Numbered from the stretch's first letter, positions 11,001 through 22,579 are shown. The stretch: DNA of 64,000 nt from Antedon mediterranea (GCF_964355755.1 NC_092678.1:6978922-7042921); one strand, 5' to 3'. The notes: a model not told the origin generated them from the sequence alone. Numbers and translations are program-made.

Positions 11001-13635
11001 AGAAGATTGAAAAAATTGTTAGAGATAGAGTATACGATGTTTCATTATGTATAGATGTGTGATTTGTTCTGTTATTCAAATGATGTTCTGCATAAGGAAA
11101 CGGAAATCAATTAATTTAGTTATCGTAGATTGTATATTATGCGATAAATATTATGTTTGTTTTCGTTATGTATTCTTAACACTTTGACTGCCAGAGGTTT
11201 TTTTCAGTTAGAAACTGCCACCGCCAGCGTTTTTAGCTCAATTGCCCGATGTTTTTATTAAAGCTGATTGAAACTATGTGATCTAATTTATATGTAATTT
11301 AGACTAAAATAATCATAAAGATTTTAGCTTTATTTGCCCTTACGTAAATTTATATATAGATGCTCTTTCAATTATTGGTATTCCCTCACTTGAGGAAAGA
11401 AGGGATCTACCTACACTTGCTTTTGGCAATAGTTTGCTGAAATATGATGAATTCAGAGATATGCTCCCCCCGTATTACAAACCCTCGAGTTTAAAGACTG
11501 AGAGATATAGAAAGTTCAGATTTTAATTAAGCATCATAGTGTATTTGATAAATATAAAAATAAATAAATAAACTTACCGTAAGTCGAATAACTTGGCTAA
11601 ATCAATGGTTTTATTAAATTCAGTTTCAAGTAATTCCTTCATGGTTCTCCTCGGCGGCTCACCAGTTACAAACGACCTGTGAATACAATCTTGATAACAT
11701 AATATTGACTAAAACAATCTTGTAGGCACGTTTCCAATTAAAGTACAAATGCATTCGATTCTATAAAGGTAACTTACTCACTATTAACGTTATCCCCCCC
11801 CCCCCCCCCATCCACTATTACAAACCCTCGAGAACTTTGAGATCTAATCATTGGCTTGAAATTCCAAAATTTAAAACTGAGAGATATAGAAAGTCCAGAT
11901 TTTAAATAAGCATCATGCTGTATTTGATTTTTAAATAATTAACTAGCATGTACTTGATCCAATTTTACTTTTGTTTTCCTCATGTGCAATAAGGAACTCT
12001 CAATTTATGAATTTTAATCACTTTTTTGCTGTGGTTGATTTTCCTTTTACTTTTGTATGACTTTTTCGTGTTTGATTGTTTGTTGTATTCATTTGTATTA
12101 CTATAATGTATTGAAATTTATCTATGTTAATGTTTTGATGTTTTTGTGTACTTGTTATACTGATTTTATGTAAATGCAATACTTTCAGCTTCTGCTGCAT
12201 TTTGTATATATATACATGGTTTTTTTTATACCGAAATAAATAAATAAATAAACTTACCGTGAGTCGAATACCTTGGCTAAATCAATGGTTTTATTAAATT
12301 CAGTTTCAAGTAATTTCTTCATGGTTCTCCTCGGCGGCTCACCAGTTACAAACGATCTGTGAATACAAACTTGATAACATGATATTGACTAAAGCAATCT
12401 AGTAGGCACGTTTCCAATTAAAGTACAAATGCATTCGATTCTATAAAGGTAACTTACTCACTATTAACATTATCTGCCCCTAGACCAGTGTAGTAGATAT
12501 AGGACAATCACTTATAAGGTCCCAACTTGGAAAAATGAAGTATTGGGAGACTATATGAAAGCATGACCAAGCAAAAAGTGTGTGGTATATTTAAACAAGA
12601 AATATTTCTTACAAAAACGCTGCTAGCTTATTGAAAAATATTTTTTATTTCAAATGTTTTTGAATGTGTCATTTTATTGTCACATAGGCCGAATAGTTAT
12701 TTTAGATGAAAAAATGTAATTTAAAGCAACAAATACTTAAATTGTCTGTCAGACAATGGTTTTTGGGTTTCTGTTATATGTGAATAAATATTATTTTTTG
12801 TTACAGAAGTGAATAATCAATTTCTGTCACTTTAGTTAATTTTATTGCTAAGGTCAAGTCTGGGGTCACTTCATCACCCTAGATATTTCAAGTGGGAAGT
12901 ATCCTATTACAAACACAAACTTTAATGGACTGTTTCGATAATAATTCAATGAATATCTGACAGTGAATTACAGTCAAAAGTCAGTATTTCAGTCAAATGG
13001 GACTCACAAATACCAGAAATGCTTTGGGATTTGTAATTTTAGCATGACATGTCCTAATAGACTCTTTTCCCAGACGTTTTTTGGGTCTAGCAGCTGGAAA
13101 TCTATAAATTATAGTGCAGTTTCCATTTTCGCAAAATTGTCCTAATGGGACGTAGCGGGCTAGAGCAGCAGCGTGAAAAAATTCAATCAAGCATAATTTT
13201 ATAATTACACAACGATACAAACAATGGGTACTGTACACAGGCCTAGATGGCAGGTACCATAAGAGTGGAATATGCCGCGTGTGTGCATTGTGTTGGCGAC
13301 GTAATTTTTGACCTACTATAGTGCCAGGGTTGTATGTAACTCACAACACTTTACTTCATTCCCTAAGTCTCAAATGAGACAAGCACAATAAAATAGTTTA
13401 TCCAGCCATAATCGAGTTAATCGCTGTTGGATGCGTAAGAAATAAACAAAATTACAATGAGCTCATAATTTAAAAGATCTTTATTAATCAGATTTGTTTT
13501 TACTAACCTTGAGAAATACGTTCTGTCTATGTATTTTATACTTGTTTTGGATAAATGTAATAGGGTGAATGCAGTTGCCAATATGGAAAAACTTGTTAGA
13601 AACGTTAACAAGGTGATCGTCCGTTGTCTAAACAT
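8012..13635 (-). CDS. Alpha-2,8-sialyltransferase-like (ST8Sia family), with duplicated stem exon
   Basis: Exons are 13635-13508 (signal anchor, [20 protein letters not shown]), stem exon b 12356-12258, stem exon a 11676-11578, motif L exon 9032-8505 and motif S exon 8276-8012. All junctions are GT-AG and phase 2. With one stem exon the protein is 339 aa; with both it would be 372 aa. Motif L has [12 protein letters not shown] and [13 protein letters not shown]. Motif S has [15 protein letters not shown]. Motif III is near TYHY, and motif VS is HNIPDE, keeping the catalytic-type His and the Glu five residues on. GT29 enzymes transfer sialic acid from CMP-sialic acid in the Golgi; the linkage made here is inferred from family resemblance. 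Most GT29 proteins are of similar length. Confidence 0.87.
9033..11577. other. Intron 2 of the 8.0-13.6 kb gene
   Basis: This is a long AT-rich intron. It contains two direct copies of a roughly 300-bp block (9247-9560 and 10830-11160), a TAGGCCTA at 9559-9566, trinucleotide ATT runs near 9605 and 9890, a CACACA run near 10530 and a GATGATGAT patch near 9860. The counterpart intron at 28351-30174 has only one copy of the block. No additional exon is seen. Confidence 0.75.
11578..11676 (-). other. Stem exon copy a of the 8.0-13.6 kb gene
   Basis: A 99-nt exon between a CTGTGAAT-type (complement TTCACAG) acceptor and a GTAAG donor. It encodes a segment ending [13 protein letters not shown]. 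It is phase 2 at both ends, so inclusion or skipping keeps frame. It is closest to the single stem exon of the paralog at 30175-30273. Confidence 0.8.
11940..12245 (+). mobile_element. LINE-like 3' UTR/tail fragment
   Basis: A T-rich stretch ending GGTTTTTTTTATACC, then GAAATAAATAAATAAATA. The same kind of 3' end is at about 49600-49775. There is no coding part. Assignment to a LINE rests on the tail structure only. Confidence 0.4.
12258..12356 (-). other. Stem exon copy b (tandem duplicate)
   Basis: This is a second 99-nt exon, about 680 bp from copy a, with intact acceptor and donor and the segment [13 protein letters not shown]. Similarity extends into both flanks (about 11460-11800 against 11870-11935 and 12230-12480), so a genomic segment was duplicated. 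Between the copies lies a LINE-like 3' tail (11940-12245) ending in an AATAAATA run. Confidence 0.8.
12357..13507. other. Intron 1 of the 8.0-13.6 kb gene
   Basis: Mostly unique AT-rich intron, nearly identical to 30274-31410. At about 13330-13445 it carries an old plus-strand copy of the body of the SINE at 13859-14097, recognisable by the CCCTAAGTCTCAAATGAGAC and CGCTGTTGGATG blocks. No further exon was recognised. Confidence 0.7.
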
Positions 13636-13858
13636 ATCGAAGTTATCAGACTTCTATAAAATTAGATAAATAACATATTCTTATATAATTTATTGTAGAA
13701 AACATAGTAATGATTACTGACATTTTTATCCAAGGTACAAAACCCGATAAAAATACATACCAAAAAAAAACACCAATACTAAACTATGTAACTATGTAAT
13801 ATACAGAATACTATCGTTTAAATTTCTCATTAAATAGCCTAATTGCACATAGAAAGAA

Positions 13859-14097
13859 TTTTTTTTATTTTTTTTTATTTTTTTTTTATTTCATACTCAT
13901 CCAACAGCGAGTAACTCGCCAATTACAGGATGGATAAACTATTTAATAATTTATCGTGCTTATAAACTAAGTCTCATTTGAGGCTTAGGGAGTGGAGTTG
14001 AAAGAGTCATGAGTTACAACCCTGCACTAGGTCAGGATTGAACCCGGGACCTTGGGATTGGAAGGCAAGCACGTTAACCACCAAGCTACAGCTCCAC
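13859..14097 (-). mobile_element. tRNA-derived SINE (family B)
   Basis: The minus strand starts with a tRNA-like head (14097 to about 14026) with A box TAGCTTGGTGG and B box GGTTCAATCC. The body contains the CTCAAATGAGAC block, and an A-rich AAATAAAAAA tail ends near 13859. The paralogous locus near 31805-31812 lacks it, so it inserted after the segmental duplication. The head differs from SINE family A. Confidence 0.8.
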
Positions 14098-14329
14098 TTT
14101 TTTTCCACAATTTGCCATTAATTGTACATGTAGACATGTAGTTTTTTTAGATCTCATTTCTACCTTCATAGACATTTTATTATTCTCTGTAATTTATTTA
14201 AATTAGATAAGCTATATAACCTCATGATGCAGCAAAAACTGTTTAGAATGAATGTTCTTTGCCTGATTTGTTTATATTATATGTATAACAATAGAAACAC
14301 GCTGTTTCTATTGTTATAATATTTCTTTT

Positions 14330-14585
14330 ATTCCTGTCCACCCAGGCAGCACTTGCCAACTCATTTGCTATTACTTTATCCAAATTCCCTCATTGCACTG
14401 ATGAAGGGCTAGTGTTGCCCGAAAGCTCTGCTAACTTTTCTGGATGTTTACTTGATCGTTTTGATTTAGCTTTTCGCTCTTTTTTTTGTATCTCCATTGA
14501 GATCCAGCCACTGATACCCACAGCATTGTCATTCTTTTCAGTAATTTGCCTTTGGATTTATATAAATGTATATATCTACATCTAT
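14330..14585. repeat. Dispersed repeat, PLE-terminus-like
   Basis: This stretch is an inverted match to 39716-39905. Shared landmarks are GGGCTAGTG, GCCCGAAAGCTCTGC and GATCCAGCCACTG. Such GAAGGGC...GCCCGAAA blocks resemble terminal regions of Penelope-like elements, but no ORF is attached, so the assignment is tentative. Confidence 0.5.
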
Positions 14586-14881
14586 TACTAATTGTTTTAC
14601 TACTGTATTATACTATTATTTACTAGTAGTTAAATTTATAATATGATTTGTTTGATTTAAATAAAATTGAAATATTATAGTTATACAGGGAGTAGAGCTA
14701 GATAGGCATGAAGTTGCCTTTTCTCTTCTTCCTTTTTATCCAACTATTTTAAAAATGTTTTATATATTATAATGTTATATTTATGTATTTGTTTTTAACA
14801 TTTTTGGATGAATAAAGAAAGAATATATATATATTAAAAATAATAATAATTTAAATATTTTAATTAATAACGTAGTTTTTA

Positions 14882-15577
14882 GTCGCGTGGACGCGACTCT
14901 ATAGTTCACTATGTCGGTCGGTCTGTCGGTCTGTCTGTCGGTCCGGTATCACTATGCGTTTTATCGCTTTCTGACCTTATCTTGATATCAGTTTAATCTA
15001 GCTAAGTCAATTTTTCACAGTATATTCCTTATGGCCAGGAATCGATGTGGTTATGTTTTCACGGTGCGCAATAAAAAATTACGCGGTCTACGCACGATTT
15101 AACGAAATCACGTTTGTAATTATATCTTCACAACCATGAATCACAATTAAATAAAATTTGGTACTCATAAATTTCAGGGCATAAATCATCATATGGCAAT
15201 ACAATTACGTGCGTATCGCATGTAACGCATGCGTACGCGCGCTTAAAATTTTTTTATTTTCGATGAAATAAGAGTACGTTTCAGGCAATTTTAAGCGTTT
15301 ACAAAATTGCCATGAGTGCGCAGATTTTTGCGCGCGCACTGCGCGTTAAATGTTATCTCGCACTCTTTTTGCCCGATTTCTGTTTTCTTGACTTACTTTT
15401 CAACTCGAAATTACGTCAAAAGTGACAGGCTACGCACGTGTAAATTAAAAAAATATAAATGTTTTTAAACATTTCAACATTTTTAAACATGTTCAGTAAT
15501 TTCGGTCAGTTGGTAGGTTGGTCGGTCGGTCGGTAAATACTAATGAGCACGCGACTGCAGCCATCTATATGGCCTTC
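14882..15577 (+). mobile_element. GTCGCGT-hairpin element, 696 bp
   Basis: It begins with a perfect small palindrome (GTCGCGTGGACGCGAC), followed by CTATAGTTCACTATGTCGG and a GTCGGTCTGTCT minisatellite. The interior is CpG-rich with GCGCGC runs, and it ends near GCACGCGACTGC...GGCCTTC. TTA flanks both ends (14879-14881 and 15578-15580). The related flank at 5730-5750 and at 25135-25155 shows the uninterrupted site. Other members are at 31836-32609, 49239-49329, 54127-54907 and 59150-59690. No ORF is present. Confidence 0.8.
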
Positions 15578-16659
15578 TTATTCTTAATTTTATATAATTA
15601 AAAAAGTTAAAATTAAAATAAACAGTGTATAGCATGGTATAAACATATGGATATCGAGTAGATCAGCAGTGAAGTCAACTGATACAATGTATTTGTCAAT
15701 GACAGAAAACAGCTACAATAACACAACATACACTATGATGCTGACATTTATTGACTTTAAAAAGCATCACATGAGATACATAGAATATAAAAACATAACA
15801 CCTATAGATATATCTATAGAATCTAACATAAAATACCTGTATTTGATACCGTGATCAAAGCCTGCGTATAGGCTTAATAATAATTGAAAATATACCCTTA
15901 TGTTATATTAGAAATGTGAAGTGAGAGAAAAGAAATAAATAAAAGGAATAAAATGGGGAGATGTTGAAAAAGGGTTATAAAAGGCAATATAAAGGCGTAC
16001 TTACCGTCAATGTTTTTGAGAATAAACTTATAACTTACAACAAAATAAATACTCGGTACGGTATTGAAATTGTGGTGTGTTGAATCACAAAAAACGACCA
16101 CAGGTCACAGGTCACAACAAAATACAAGACAAAGGTAAGCCATGGAAGAGTGAAAAGTCATCAGAGCTTACGCTCCAGACAATTCACAAATAGGGATTTA
16201 ATGGCAGTATTATTCAATGCACTTTGTTCAATTCGATCTTTATCTCTTAAATCGTTTCAAATAAAATAAAAAAATATTTGTATTTATTGTATCTATTACA
16301 TATGTGTGTGTTTCGATTATACTAGAAAGGTAGGCAGGCCAATTTAGATATTTTCTTTTATTTTTATGTCTTTACGCAATGTGGCCAAGGATTACCAATA
16401 GTAAATTAATCACTGTCCTATCAGTATTTAGGATGTAAATTTACCGCACTTTTGTATACCTATTCGGTATTAGCTCGATACTTCAATCATGTGATATTTA
16501 GCCATTACAGTATTCAAATGTCTTGGTTCGTAGGTTACTAAAAATGATAATTATTGCAATGCAATCATGAAATTAGGTCGATAAATCGAATAACATAATA
16601 CGATCGACCATTTCTTTAAAAATGTAAATATCTAAAAAAGCAATGGGGCTCAAACTTAC
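15578..16659. other. Intergenic DNA, paralogous gene flank
   Basis: Positions 15600-16220 repeat the flank seen at 5760-6360 and 25150-25760, which includes a CTATAGATATATCTATAGA palindromic patch. Positions 16240-16650 match 50040-50370, the intron next to the stem exon of the gene at 47523-51317. No gene is seen. Confidence 0.7.
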
Positions 16660-16757
16660 TTTAAGTTGAATATCTTAACTAAATCAATGGTTTTATTAAG
16701 TTCTTTTCAACTAATTCTTTCGTGGATCTCCTCGGTGCTTCAGCAGTATGCAGAAAT
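16660..16757 (-). pseudogene. Orphan sialyltransferase stem exon, frameshifted
   Basis: It is closely similar to the 99-nt stem exon at 50372-50470, including the acceptor and a GTAAGT donor. It is 98 nt long, with one base lost near the ELNKTIDL block, which destroys the frame. No signal-anchor exon is found upstream, and motif exons downstream belong to another gene. It is the remains of a further gene copy related to the 47.5-51.3 kb gene. Confidence 0.8.
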
Positions 16758-16844
16758 CTGAATAACATGAATTAGCGGTATTAAAAGAGAGAGTCTAATA
16801 GGCCACGATGTCCAAAAGCAGTGACATTTTATTAAATTTAACAA

Positions 16845-17245
16845 TAGGGACCATCTCTACTGCAAACAAGTACACAATTTACACTAGAGACCATCTCTAA
16901 TGCATATAAGTGCACAATTAACAATAGGGACCATCTCTAATGCAAATAAGTACACAATTTACACTAGGGACCATCTCTACTGCAAATAAGTACACAATTA
17001 ACACTAGGGACCATTTCTACCGCAAGAGGTACACGATTAACTCTAGGGACCATTTCTACCGCAACTGAGTTCATAATTAACAATAGGGACCATCTCTACT
17101 GCAACTAAGATCACAATTACCAATAGGGACCATCTCTACTGCAACTAAGTTCACATTTAACACTAGGGACCGTCTCTACTGCAACTAAGTTCACAACTAG
17201 CACTAGGGACCATCTCCACTGCAACTAAATACACAATTAACATTT
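16845..17245. repeat. Minisatellite, about 43-bp unit
   Basis: Nine or so degenerate units carry the core TAGGGACCATCTCTACTGCA followed by ACTAAGTTCACAATTAACA. The same minisatellite occurs at 50590-50910, inside intron 1 of the intact gene at 47523-51317. It therefore marks the equivalent intron of the decayed copy here. Confidence 0.9.
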
Positions 17246-17888
17246 TTTTTGTTGCGGTTCAACATATTTTTGAGCTAGATTCAGTAGCATAGGGCGAATG
17301 TAATTTTAATAATAAAACTGGACATTACCGTACCTTACAGAGATGGATAGACGTTCTTGGACAGAGATACTCTCTCTGAATCTTGTATTACCATTTTGTA
17401 GTGTCATCTTTAATCAAATCGATCAGATAACCGTATTGGTGAGGCGTCATTCGAAAAATAATTGAAGAACTCGTCTTTATTGGTCGCCAGATTATGCTTT
17501 ACCAACGTTAGAAACTGACCTTTCTTTCAGATCAGACTTCGTTCTTGTTTTCCCCTTCTGGCGAAATAAATAAAATGATAGCGGAAAGAATATCTTCCTC
17601 ATTATCATCTGATGATGACCATCCAGAAACGGATACCAGTTTAATGAAAATAATGTTTGACACCGTTATCTTATGCGAGGTCATAGAAAACGTGACGGAA
17701 CAGGTGTGAATGTTTTTCACGGAACGGTAAATGGGCGCGTCACGTTGAAATTAACGGCGCCCATAAACTATGTTGATCTATTTGTCAGTAGGCTAGCTTA
17801 CTACTACCCTGCTAATGTAGACCTATGCTAATGACGTCATTGTCGTAAAAAATGTACCCACACACCAATATACAACGGAACATATTAC
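17246..17888. other. Intergenic DNA, no gene seen
   Basis: The signal-anchor exon expected upstream of the minisatellite (compare 51187-51317) is missing. A short patch at about 17690-17740 contains the TTCACGGAACG motif also found in the MITE at 56863-56977. No coding signal was recognised. Confidence 0.5.
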
Positions 17889-18005
17889 CTTTGTAGATTA
17901 TCCGTCAAACGTGTAAACGGATAAATAGTTTTTTTGTCAAAATAACAAATAAGCTCAAAATGGTTAGTAGATTGTGGTGGTCTAGATTCTTCAGAGATTA
18001 TTCTA
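17889..18005 (-). pseudogene. Fragment of sialyltransferase motif L exon (3' end)
   Basis: The sequence matches the last part of the motif L exon at 20109-20225, including the GTAAT-type donor position, but is frame-disrupted and shows no motif L. It lies about 360 bp from the last exon of the neighbouring intact gene and is probably a partial-duplication scar. Confidence 0.7.
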
Positions 18006-18366
18006 ATACATGTTTGCAGAAATATTATTATTATTTATTTGTATTTCCAATTTAGTTTAGTAGCCAACCCTGTAGACCAAAAAAATACATCCTGTTTTAC
18101 CAATTTTCAATTTATGAATATTGAATTCAAAGGATAGATTCTAATTGAGACCTAAACACCTACTTTTTAAAATCTATTTTTCTTAAGTTTTAAATCAAAT
18201 TCTTAACCGCTAAAACGTATATTGGATTTAGATGCTTGTAAACTGATTGAACCGACCTAAATTACCCTAGCAAGCTTCGCCAACCCACCCTGAACTCTAC
18301 TGGAGCCATTGGTGGACCGCAACCTTGGTTCTTGCTTCGCTGGCAAGGCCTATTTAATCCATTCGG

Positions 18367-21300
18367 TTAGGCGTCAAATATTATGCCATTTTGGTTAATT
18401 AATTGTCGTTGAAGGACGCATTTATTCGTAACCATTCTTAAATATTTTTCTTTCTTTATCTCGATAAGTTTCTTATATTCACTCGGCATTTTATGAGAGT
18501 TGTTAAATGAAAATCTGGATTTCCCATCATAGTGAAATTTAATTTTTCGTCCATCAGGTGCAATGCCAAATGGATAAAATCCATACAGTGATATCATATC
18601 GCAAAACTGCACGGCTGCAGTGTACAAATATAGGCCGGATGAAATTTTATCTTTTATGTTCCAGAAGCTGAAAAAAAAAATTGAGATGTTGTAGGCTTAT
18701 TCATATTCATATTCATTTATTATCCAGAAAAAATAATACAAAAACAATACAAAAAGCATATATAACATAGAACAACAACAAGCAGAGAAAAAGCGCAGAA
18801 CACTATCCTGGCGGATTGTCAAAAAGCAAAAAATATCGCTATAAAAGACTCTCCTGATAGTGCTGGTGGCAAAATAACATTAACAAGGATAAACATTTAA
18901 CAACCCGGTAACATAGAATTTATATAAAACAGAATAAAAATTGCAATCATTATAAATAAACATGTCTGTTATATATACCGGAATCTCATCCCACATCCGT
19001 GGAAATGAAATAAAAACAGAATAAAAAAAAGCATTAGTACGAGACTTCTCATGTCTGAAAACAAGTTTCTCACTTCTACGTTCAACAGGTTTAGGTAGCA
19101 AAGCACCATCAATTAGGAAATCTGTACAGAGGCACTTCACAACAAATTTAACACGGATGAATTTAAGTCTATTATAAATCGTGGGTAATTTTAGAGTCCG
19201 TAACCTTTGTTCGTATGACGGCCGCATGTCATAATCCATGTGAAAAAAACGTGGGAAGCATGATCGTGTAAAGCGTCTCTGAACAGATTCAATCTGATTG
19301 ATGGTGCTTTGCAGAAATGGAAACCAGACAGGTGAAGCGTATTCAATTACAGGCCTAATGATAGACTTAAATAATTTAGGAAAAACGGTCTGATCATTGG
19401 TTCTAACACACCTCTTAATAAATCCTACAAGTTTATTGCATTTACCAGTAGTCAGAGAGATGTGTTTATTCCACTTCAAATCTGAAGACAAGGTAACACC
19501 AAGATACTTGTATTCTGTTACACTTTCTAGTACTTTATTATCAATTTCATAATGAAAATACTGTTTTACTTTCGATCTAGAGATCGACATAACCTTACAT
19601 TTACTGTTATTTAGAGACATATAATTATCATTGCCCCATAGGGATATGGCAGTTAGATCGTCTTGAAGCTTCAAACAATCATCTTGATTATTTATTACTC
19701 TGAACAACACAGTATCATCTGCATATAATGCAATATTTGAGTTAACTACAATACTTTTGGCTTAAGCCAAACTACAATACTTTTTCATAATTTTCTAGGC
19801 CATGTCAATCGCAATTTTGAGTGGCGCAAGTTTTCTTAAGGAGACTGGCAAGCTTTCAAATACTAACAACTTAGACCTTCGCTTGAAATGAAATGCCTGC
19901 ATTTTTAGCTTGACTTGTCATTCCTATCCTTTCAAATCACTTTACGCCTAATGCATTGCATTTAGATACAGTTTTCTCATAAGAGAAAAAATAGTTCTAA
20001 CTCTGTCAGTAAGCTAGCCTCATCAGTAAACTACTACCCTGCTAATGTCTGGGCATCATCGTCAGACATTTACCCACACACCAAAATATAGACAACGTCA
20101 TCTCTTACCTTTGTAGATTATCCGCTAAACGTGTAAATGGATAAGCAATTGAAATATCCAAGTTTGCTGTGTCAAAATAATGAATAAGCTCAAAATGTTT
20201 AGTAGTGTGTGGTCTAGATTCCTTAGAAAACCACAAAATAACATTTTGAAACTCTCTTAATCTTTCCAAATTATACCTTGGATCACAGATACTATTATTT
20301 GTAATGCATCTTTGCAAAAATGCCATTGACTCCTCCTGATTGGCAGACATTATGTTCGTTTTGTGTCCAACATCATTTACAAATTCTTTTATAGGAGCCA
20401 TGTTTGATCTCATCACAAAGTCATGAGCGTCGATTTCAGAGCCACATCCACTGTTCAGAAGAATTCCCCCATTGCCGACTACTGCGCATGTGCGATGCCG
20501 AGAAATTGTCTTTCCTTTTTTGTGTAGATATTTGTAAAAATGAGTAGCCTTTCTGAATTGTAGCAAATTCGAATATTTTCCACGTTGAATAAAAGGTATT
20601 AAGACACTTGAATTGAATTCCTTCGTTTTTTGCCTGTGAGTAAAGTATAAATATATTATCCTTAGTACATTGTTCTTGGCTATATAATATAACAGATATT
20701 GCCTTTTATATCTTATATTTAACCTCTAAGCAGTCAATATCTGTATACACTTGAATTGAATTCCTTCGTTTTTTGCCTGTGAGTAAAGTATAAATATATT
20801 ATCCTTAGTAAATTCTTGCCATGTTGATGACAATGTTGAAATAATATTCGTCTAGGCCTATCCTTTATGTATTTTGTTAACGTAAAACTACTTTTTTTAC
20901 ATTTTACTTTTTTATTATTTGTTCTTCTTTCTAACAAACAATGCTAAGCGCAATTTGCAGGCTGACTATAACATTTACAATTAAAATTCAACAAAGGTAA
21001 AAAATAATGATTTAATTCAAAACACGTAAAAATTGAGAATGACTAGTTATAAATATCCAATGAATTGCTTGATAAAAGGCAGAAATTGTAAAACGACGAC
21101 GAAAGTTAACCGAAAACACAGTTTTTACAAACCTTAATACGACGACAAAATTATTATTAATTATTTAGGCAAAAGATTCAAATTAAACAAAAGACGGCGC
21201 AAGAAGAAAATATAAAATCGTTAAAACGAAAAAGAGGTTTACAACCAAGATTATGAAGAGGCAAATTAAGGTAAAAATACGAAGCAAGATCACAATCAAA

Positions 21301-22499
21301 CTTAGAAAAAACACATTTATATAGGAAAAATAATTAGGCTTGCTTGCACAGTCTTCTTGACATTCGGAGAAAACTACAAGAGCTTCTTGTTGAATTAAGC
21401 GTACGGAATAAAGACTTAATATTAAAGATTTTGGAAAGAGAGAGTGAGTTGGCCTATTGTGTAGAAATCAAAGGAAAGTTAGATTGGGCGAAAGGTAGAG
21501 GGCACTGCGCGTTTGGTGTGTGGGAGGAATCTGTTTGCAATCCGTACGCCACAACACAGCAACAGTCAACTGGCCTGTATGTAAAACTTGGTTTCCACAC
21601 GGACATATAACGCAAGGACGTTCGTAGACGCAATGCAAGCGGTAAAGAGTTCGTGTAATCCATCGCTTGTGATTGATTACTAATGCTTGGTTCACACTAG
21701 AGACGCAACACAACGACGTAACGCAACGTAAGGAATTTGACCAATCCCAAGCGATGGATTATTCGAACTGTCGCTTGTCATTGGTCAACTCGCTTGCGTT
21801 GCGTCTACGTCCTTTTGTTGCGTCCACGTGGGAACCAAGCTTCACTGGTGTTGCGCTTGCGTCGTTGCGTTGCGTCCTAGATGTGAAGCAAGCATAGTGG
21901 GGAACATTATTTTCTTAAAAAAACAACAAAACAGATAGAACAGAACTTTGTATTTATTAGACATCAGGGACACTTTCAGAGACTCAACCATCGAATCAAT
22001 CCAGATCCTACCGAAAGGCAATGCAATCCTCGATGCTAATAATAAACATTTTATTTTGAACAACAAACAGTATAATATTATATTGGTATATTTTGATATA
22101 TCCCATATATAATATAAGATAAACAAATGTTGGCAGGACCAACGTGGTAAATCAATATCATTGAAGGCAATTGGTTACAAATGGACAAACTTACCTTAAG
22201 TTGAAAACTTTGGTTAAATCAATGGTTTTACTAAATTCAGTATCAAGTAATTCCTTCAACGGCTCCTGAACAGTTGAGAACAATCTGTGAATAAAAAAAA
22301 AAACATATTGTATTTCTTAACAAGCAGTATTAAAGAAATAACTCAGGTACTAAAAATAATTATGTTTTACTAACCTTTGACAATACAGTATGTTTGTGTC
22401 TTTACTGCGTGTTGATAAAGATAGTAGAGAAAATGAAGTTACCAATATAGATAAGGTTGTTATAAACATAAACAAGATAAGCCTTTGACGTCTATGCAT
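18367..22499 (-). CDS. Alpha-2,8-sialyltransferase-like (ST8Sia family), 346 aa
   Basis: Four exons, 22499-22375, 22284-22195, 20633-20109 and 18667-18367, join with consistent phase 2 GT-AG junctions into 346 codons plus stop. Residues about 7-28 form the type II signal anchor and 42-72 the stem exon. Motif L starts near residue 119 ([30 protein letters not shown]). Motif S lies near 256-280 ([22 protein letters not shown]), motif III near FHYD at 291-294, and motif VS at His305-Glu310 (HKMPSE). The Cys of motifs L and S and the C-terminal NKC Cys are kept, as needed for the family disulfides. The tail after NKC is longer than in the paralogs ([11 protein letters not shown]...). The predicted role is sialic acid transfer in the Golgi lumen; the acceptor is unknown. 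Confidence 0.9.
18690..19760 (-). mobile_element. Non-LTR retrotransposon fragment in intron 3
   Basis: This is an open minus-strand stretch with reverse-transcriptase motif C (YADDTVLFR, about 19715) and the typical CR1/jockey-like thumb sequence: [19 protein letters not shown], then [14 protein letters not shown] and [10 protein letters not shown]. It is truncated at the 5' end inside the palm and ends in a 3' region near 18700. It sits between the motif L and S exons of the 346-aa gene and should be spliced out. Confidence 0.85.
20634..22194. other. Intron 2 of the 18.4-22.5 kb gene
   Basis: It contains a direct duplicate of the intron/exon 5' border of the motif L exon (20740-20815 repeats 20605-20680), so a second, useless acceptor exists. 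It also holds an unrecognised open frame at 21344-21610 with a leucine-rich start ([13 protein letters not shown]) but no family signature, and the MITE at 21684-21895 with a partial copy just before it (about 21590-21680). Confidence 0.65.
21684..21895. mobile_element. MITE, GACGCAACGCAA family
   Basis: It is a fold-back element. It starts TGCTTGGTTCACACTAG and ends CTAGATGTGAAGCAAGCA, which are inverted matches, with internal GCGTTGCGTC/GACGCAACGC repeats. It lies at the left boundary of the recognisable right duplication copy. Confidence 0.75.
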
Positions 22500-22579
22500 G
22501 GCTGTCTATATAAATCAGATAATAAACATAATATAAAAATAATACGGTATTTATTATAATAGTACATTATTTACATTGA

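Noticed and set aside
14882-15577. Helitron, because of a terminal hairpin near CTAA
   Set aside because: Flanking TTA on both sides and terminal direct repeats do not fit Helitron ends, and the hairpin is at the wrong distance from CTRR.
16845-17245. CRISPR-like array
   Set aside because: Contiguous degenerate units without unique spacers, in a eukaryotic intron; a minisatellite.
21344-21610. Small leucine-rich protein gene
   Set aside because: Lies inside an intron on the other strand, runs into MITE sequence and matches no family I know.
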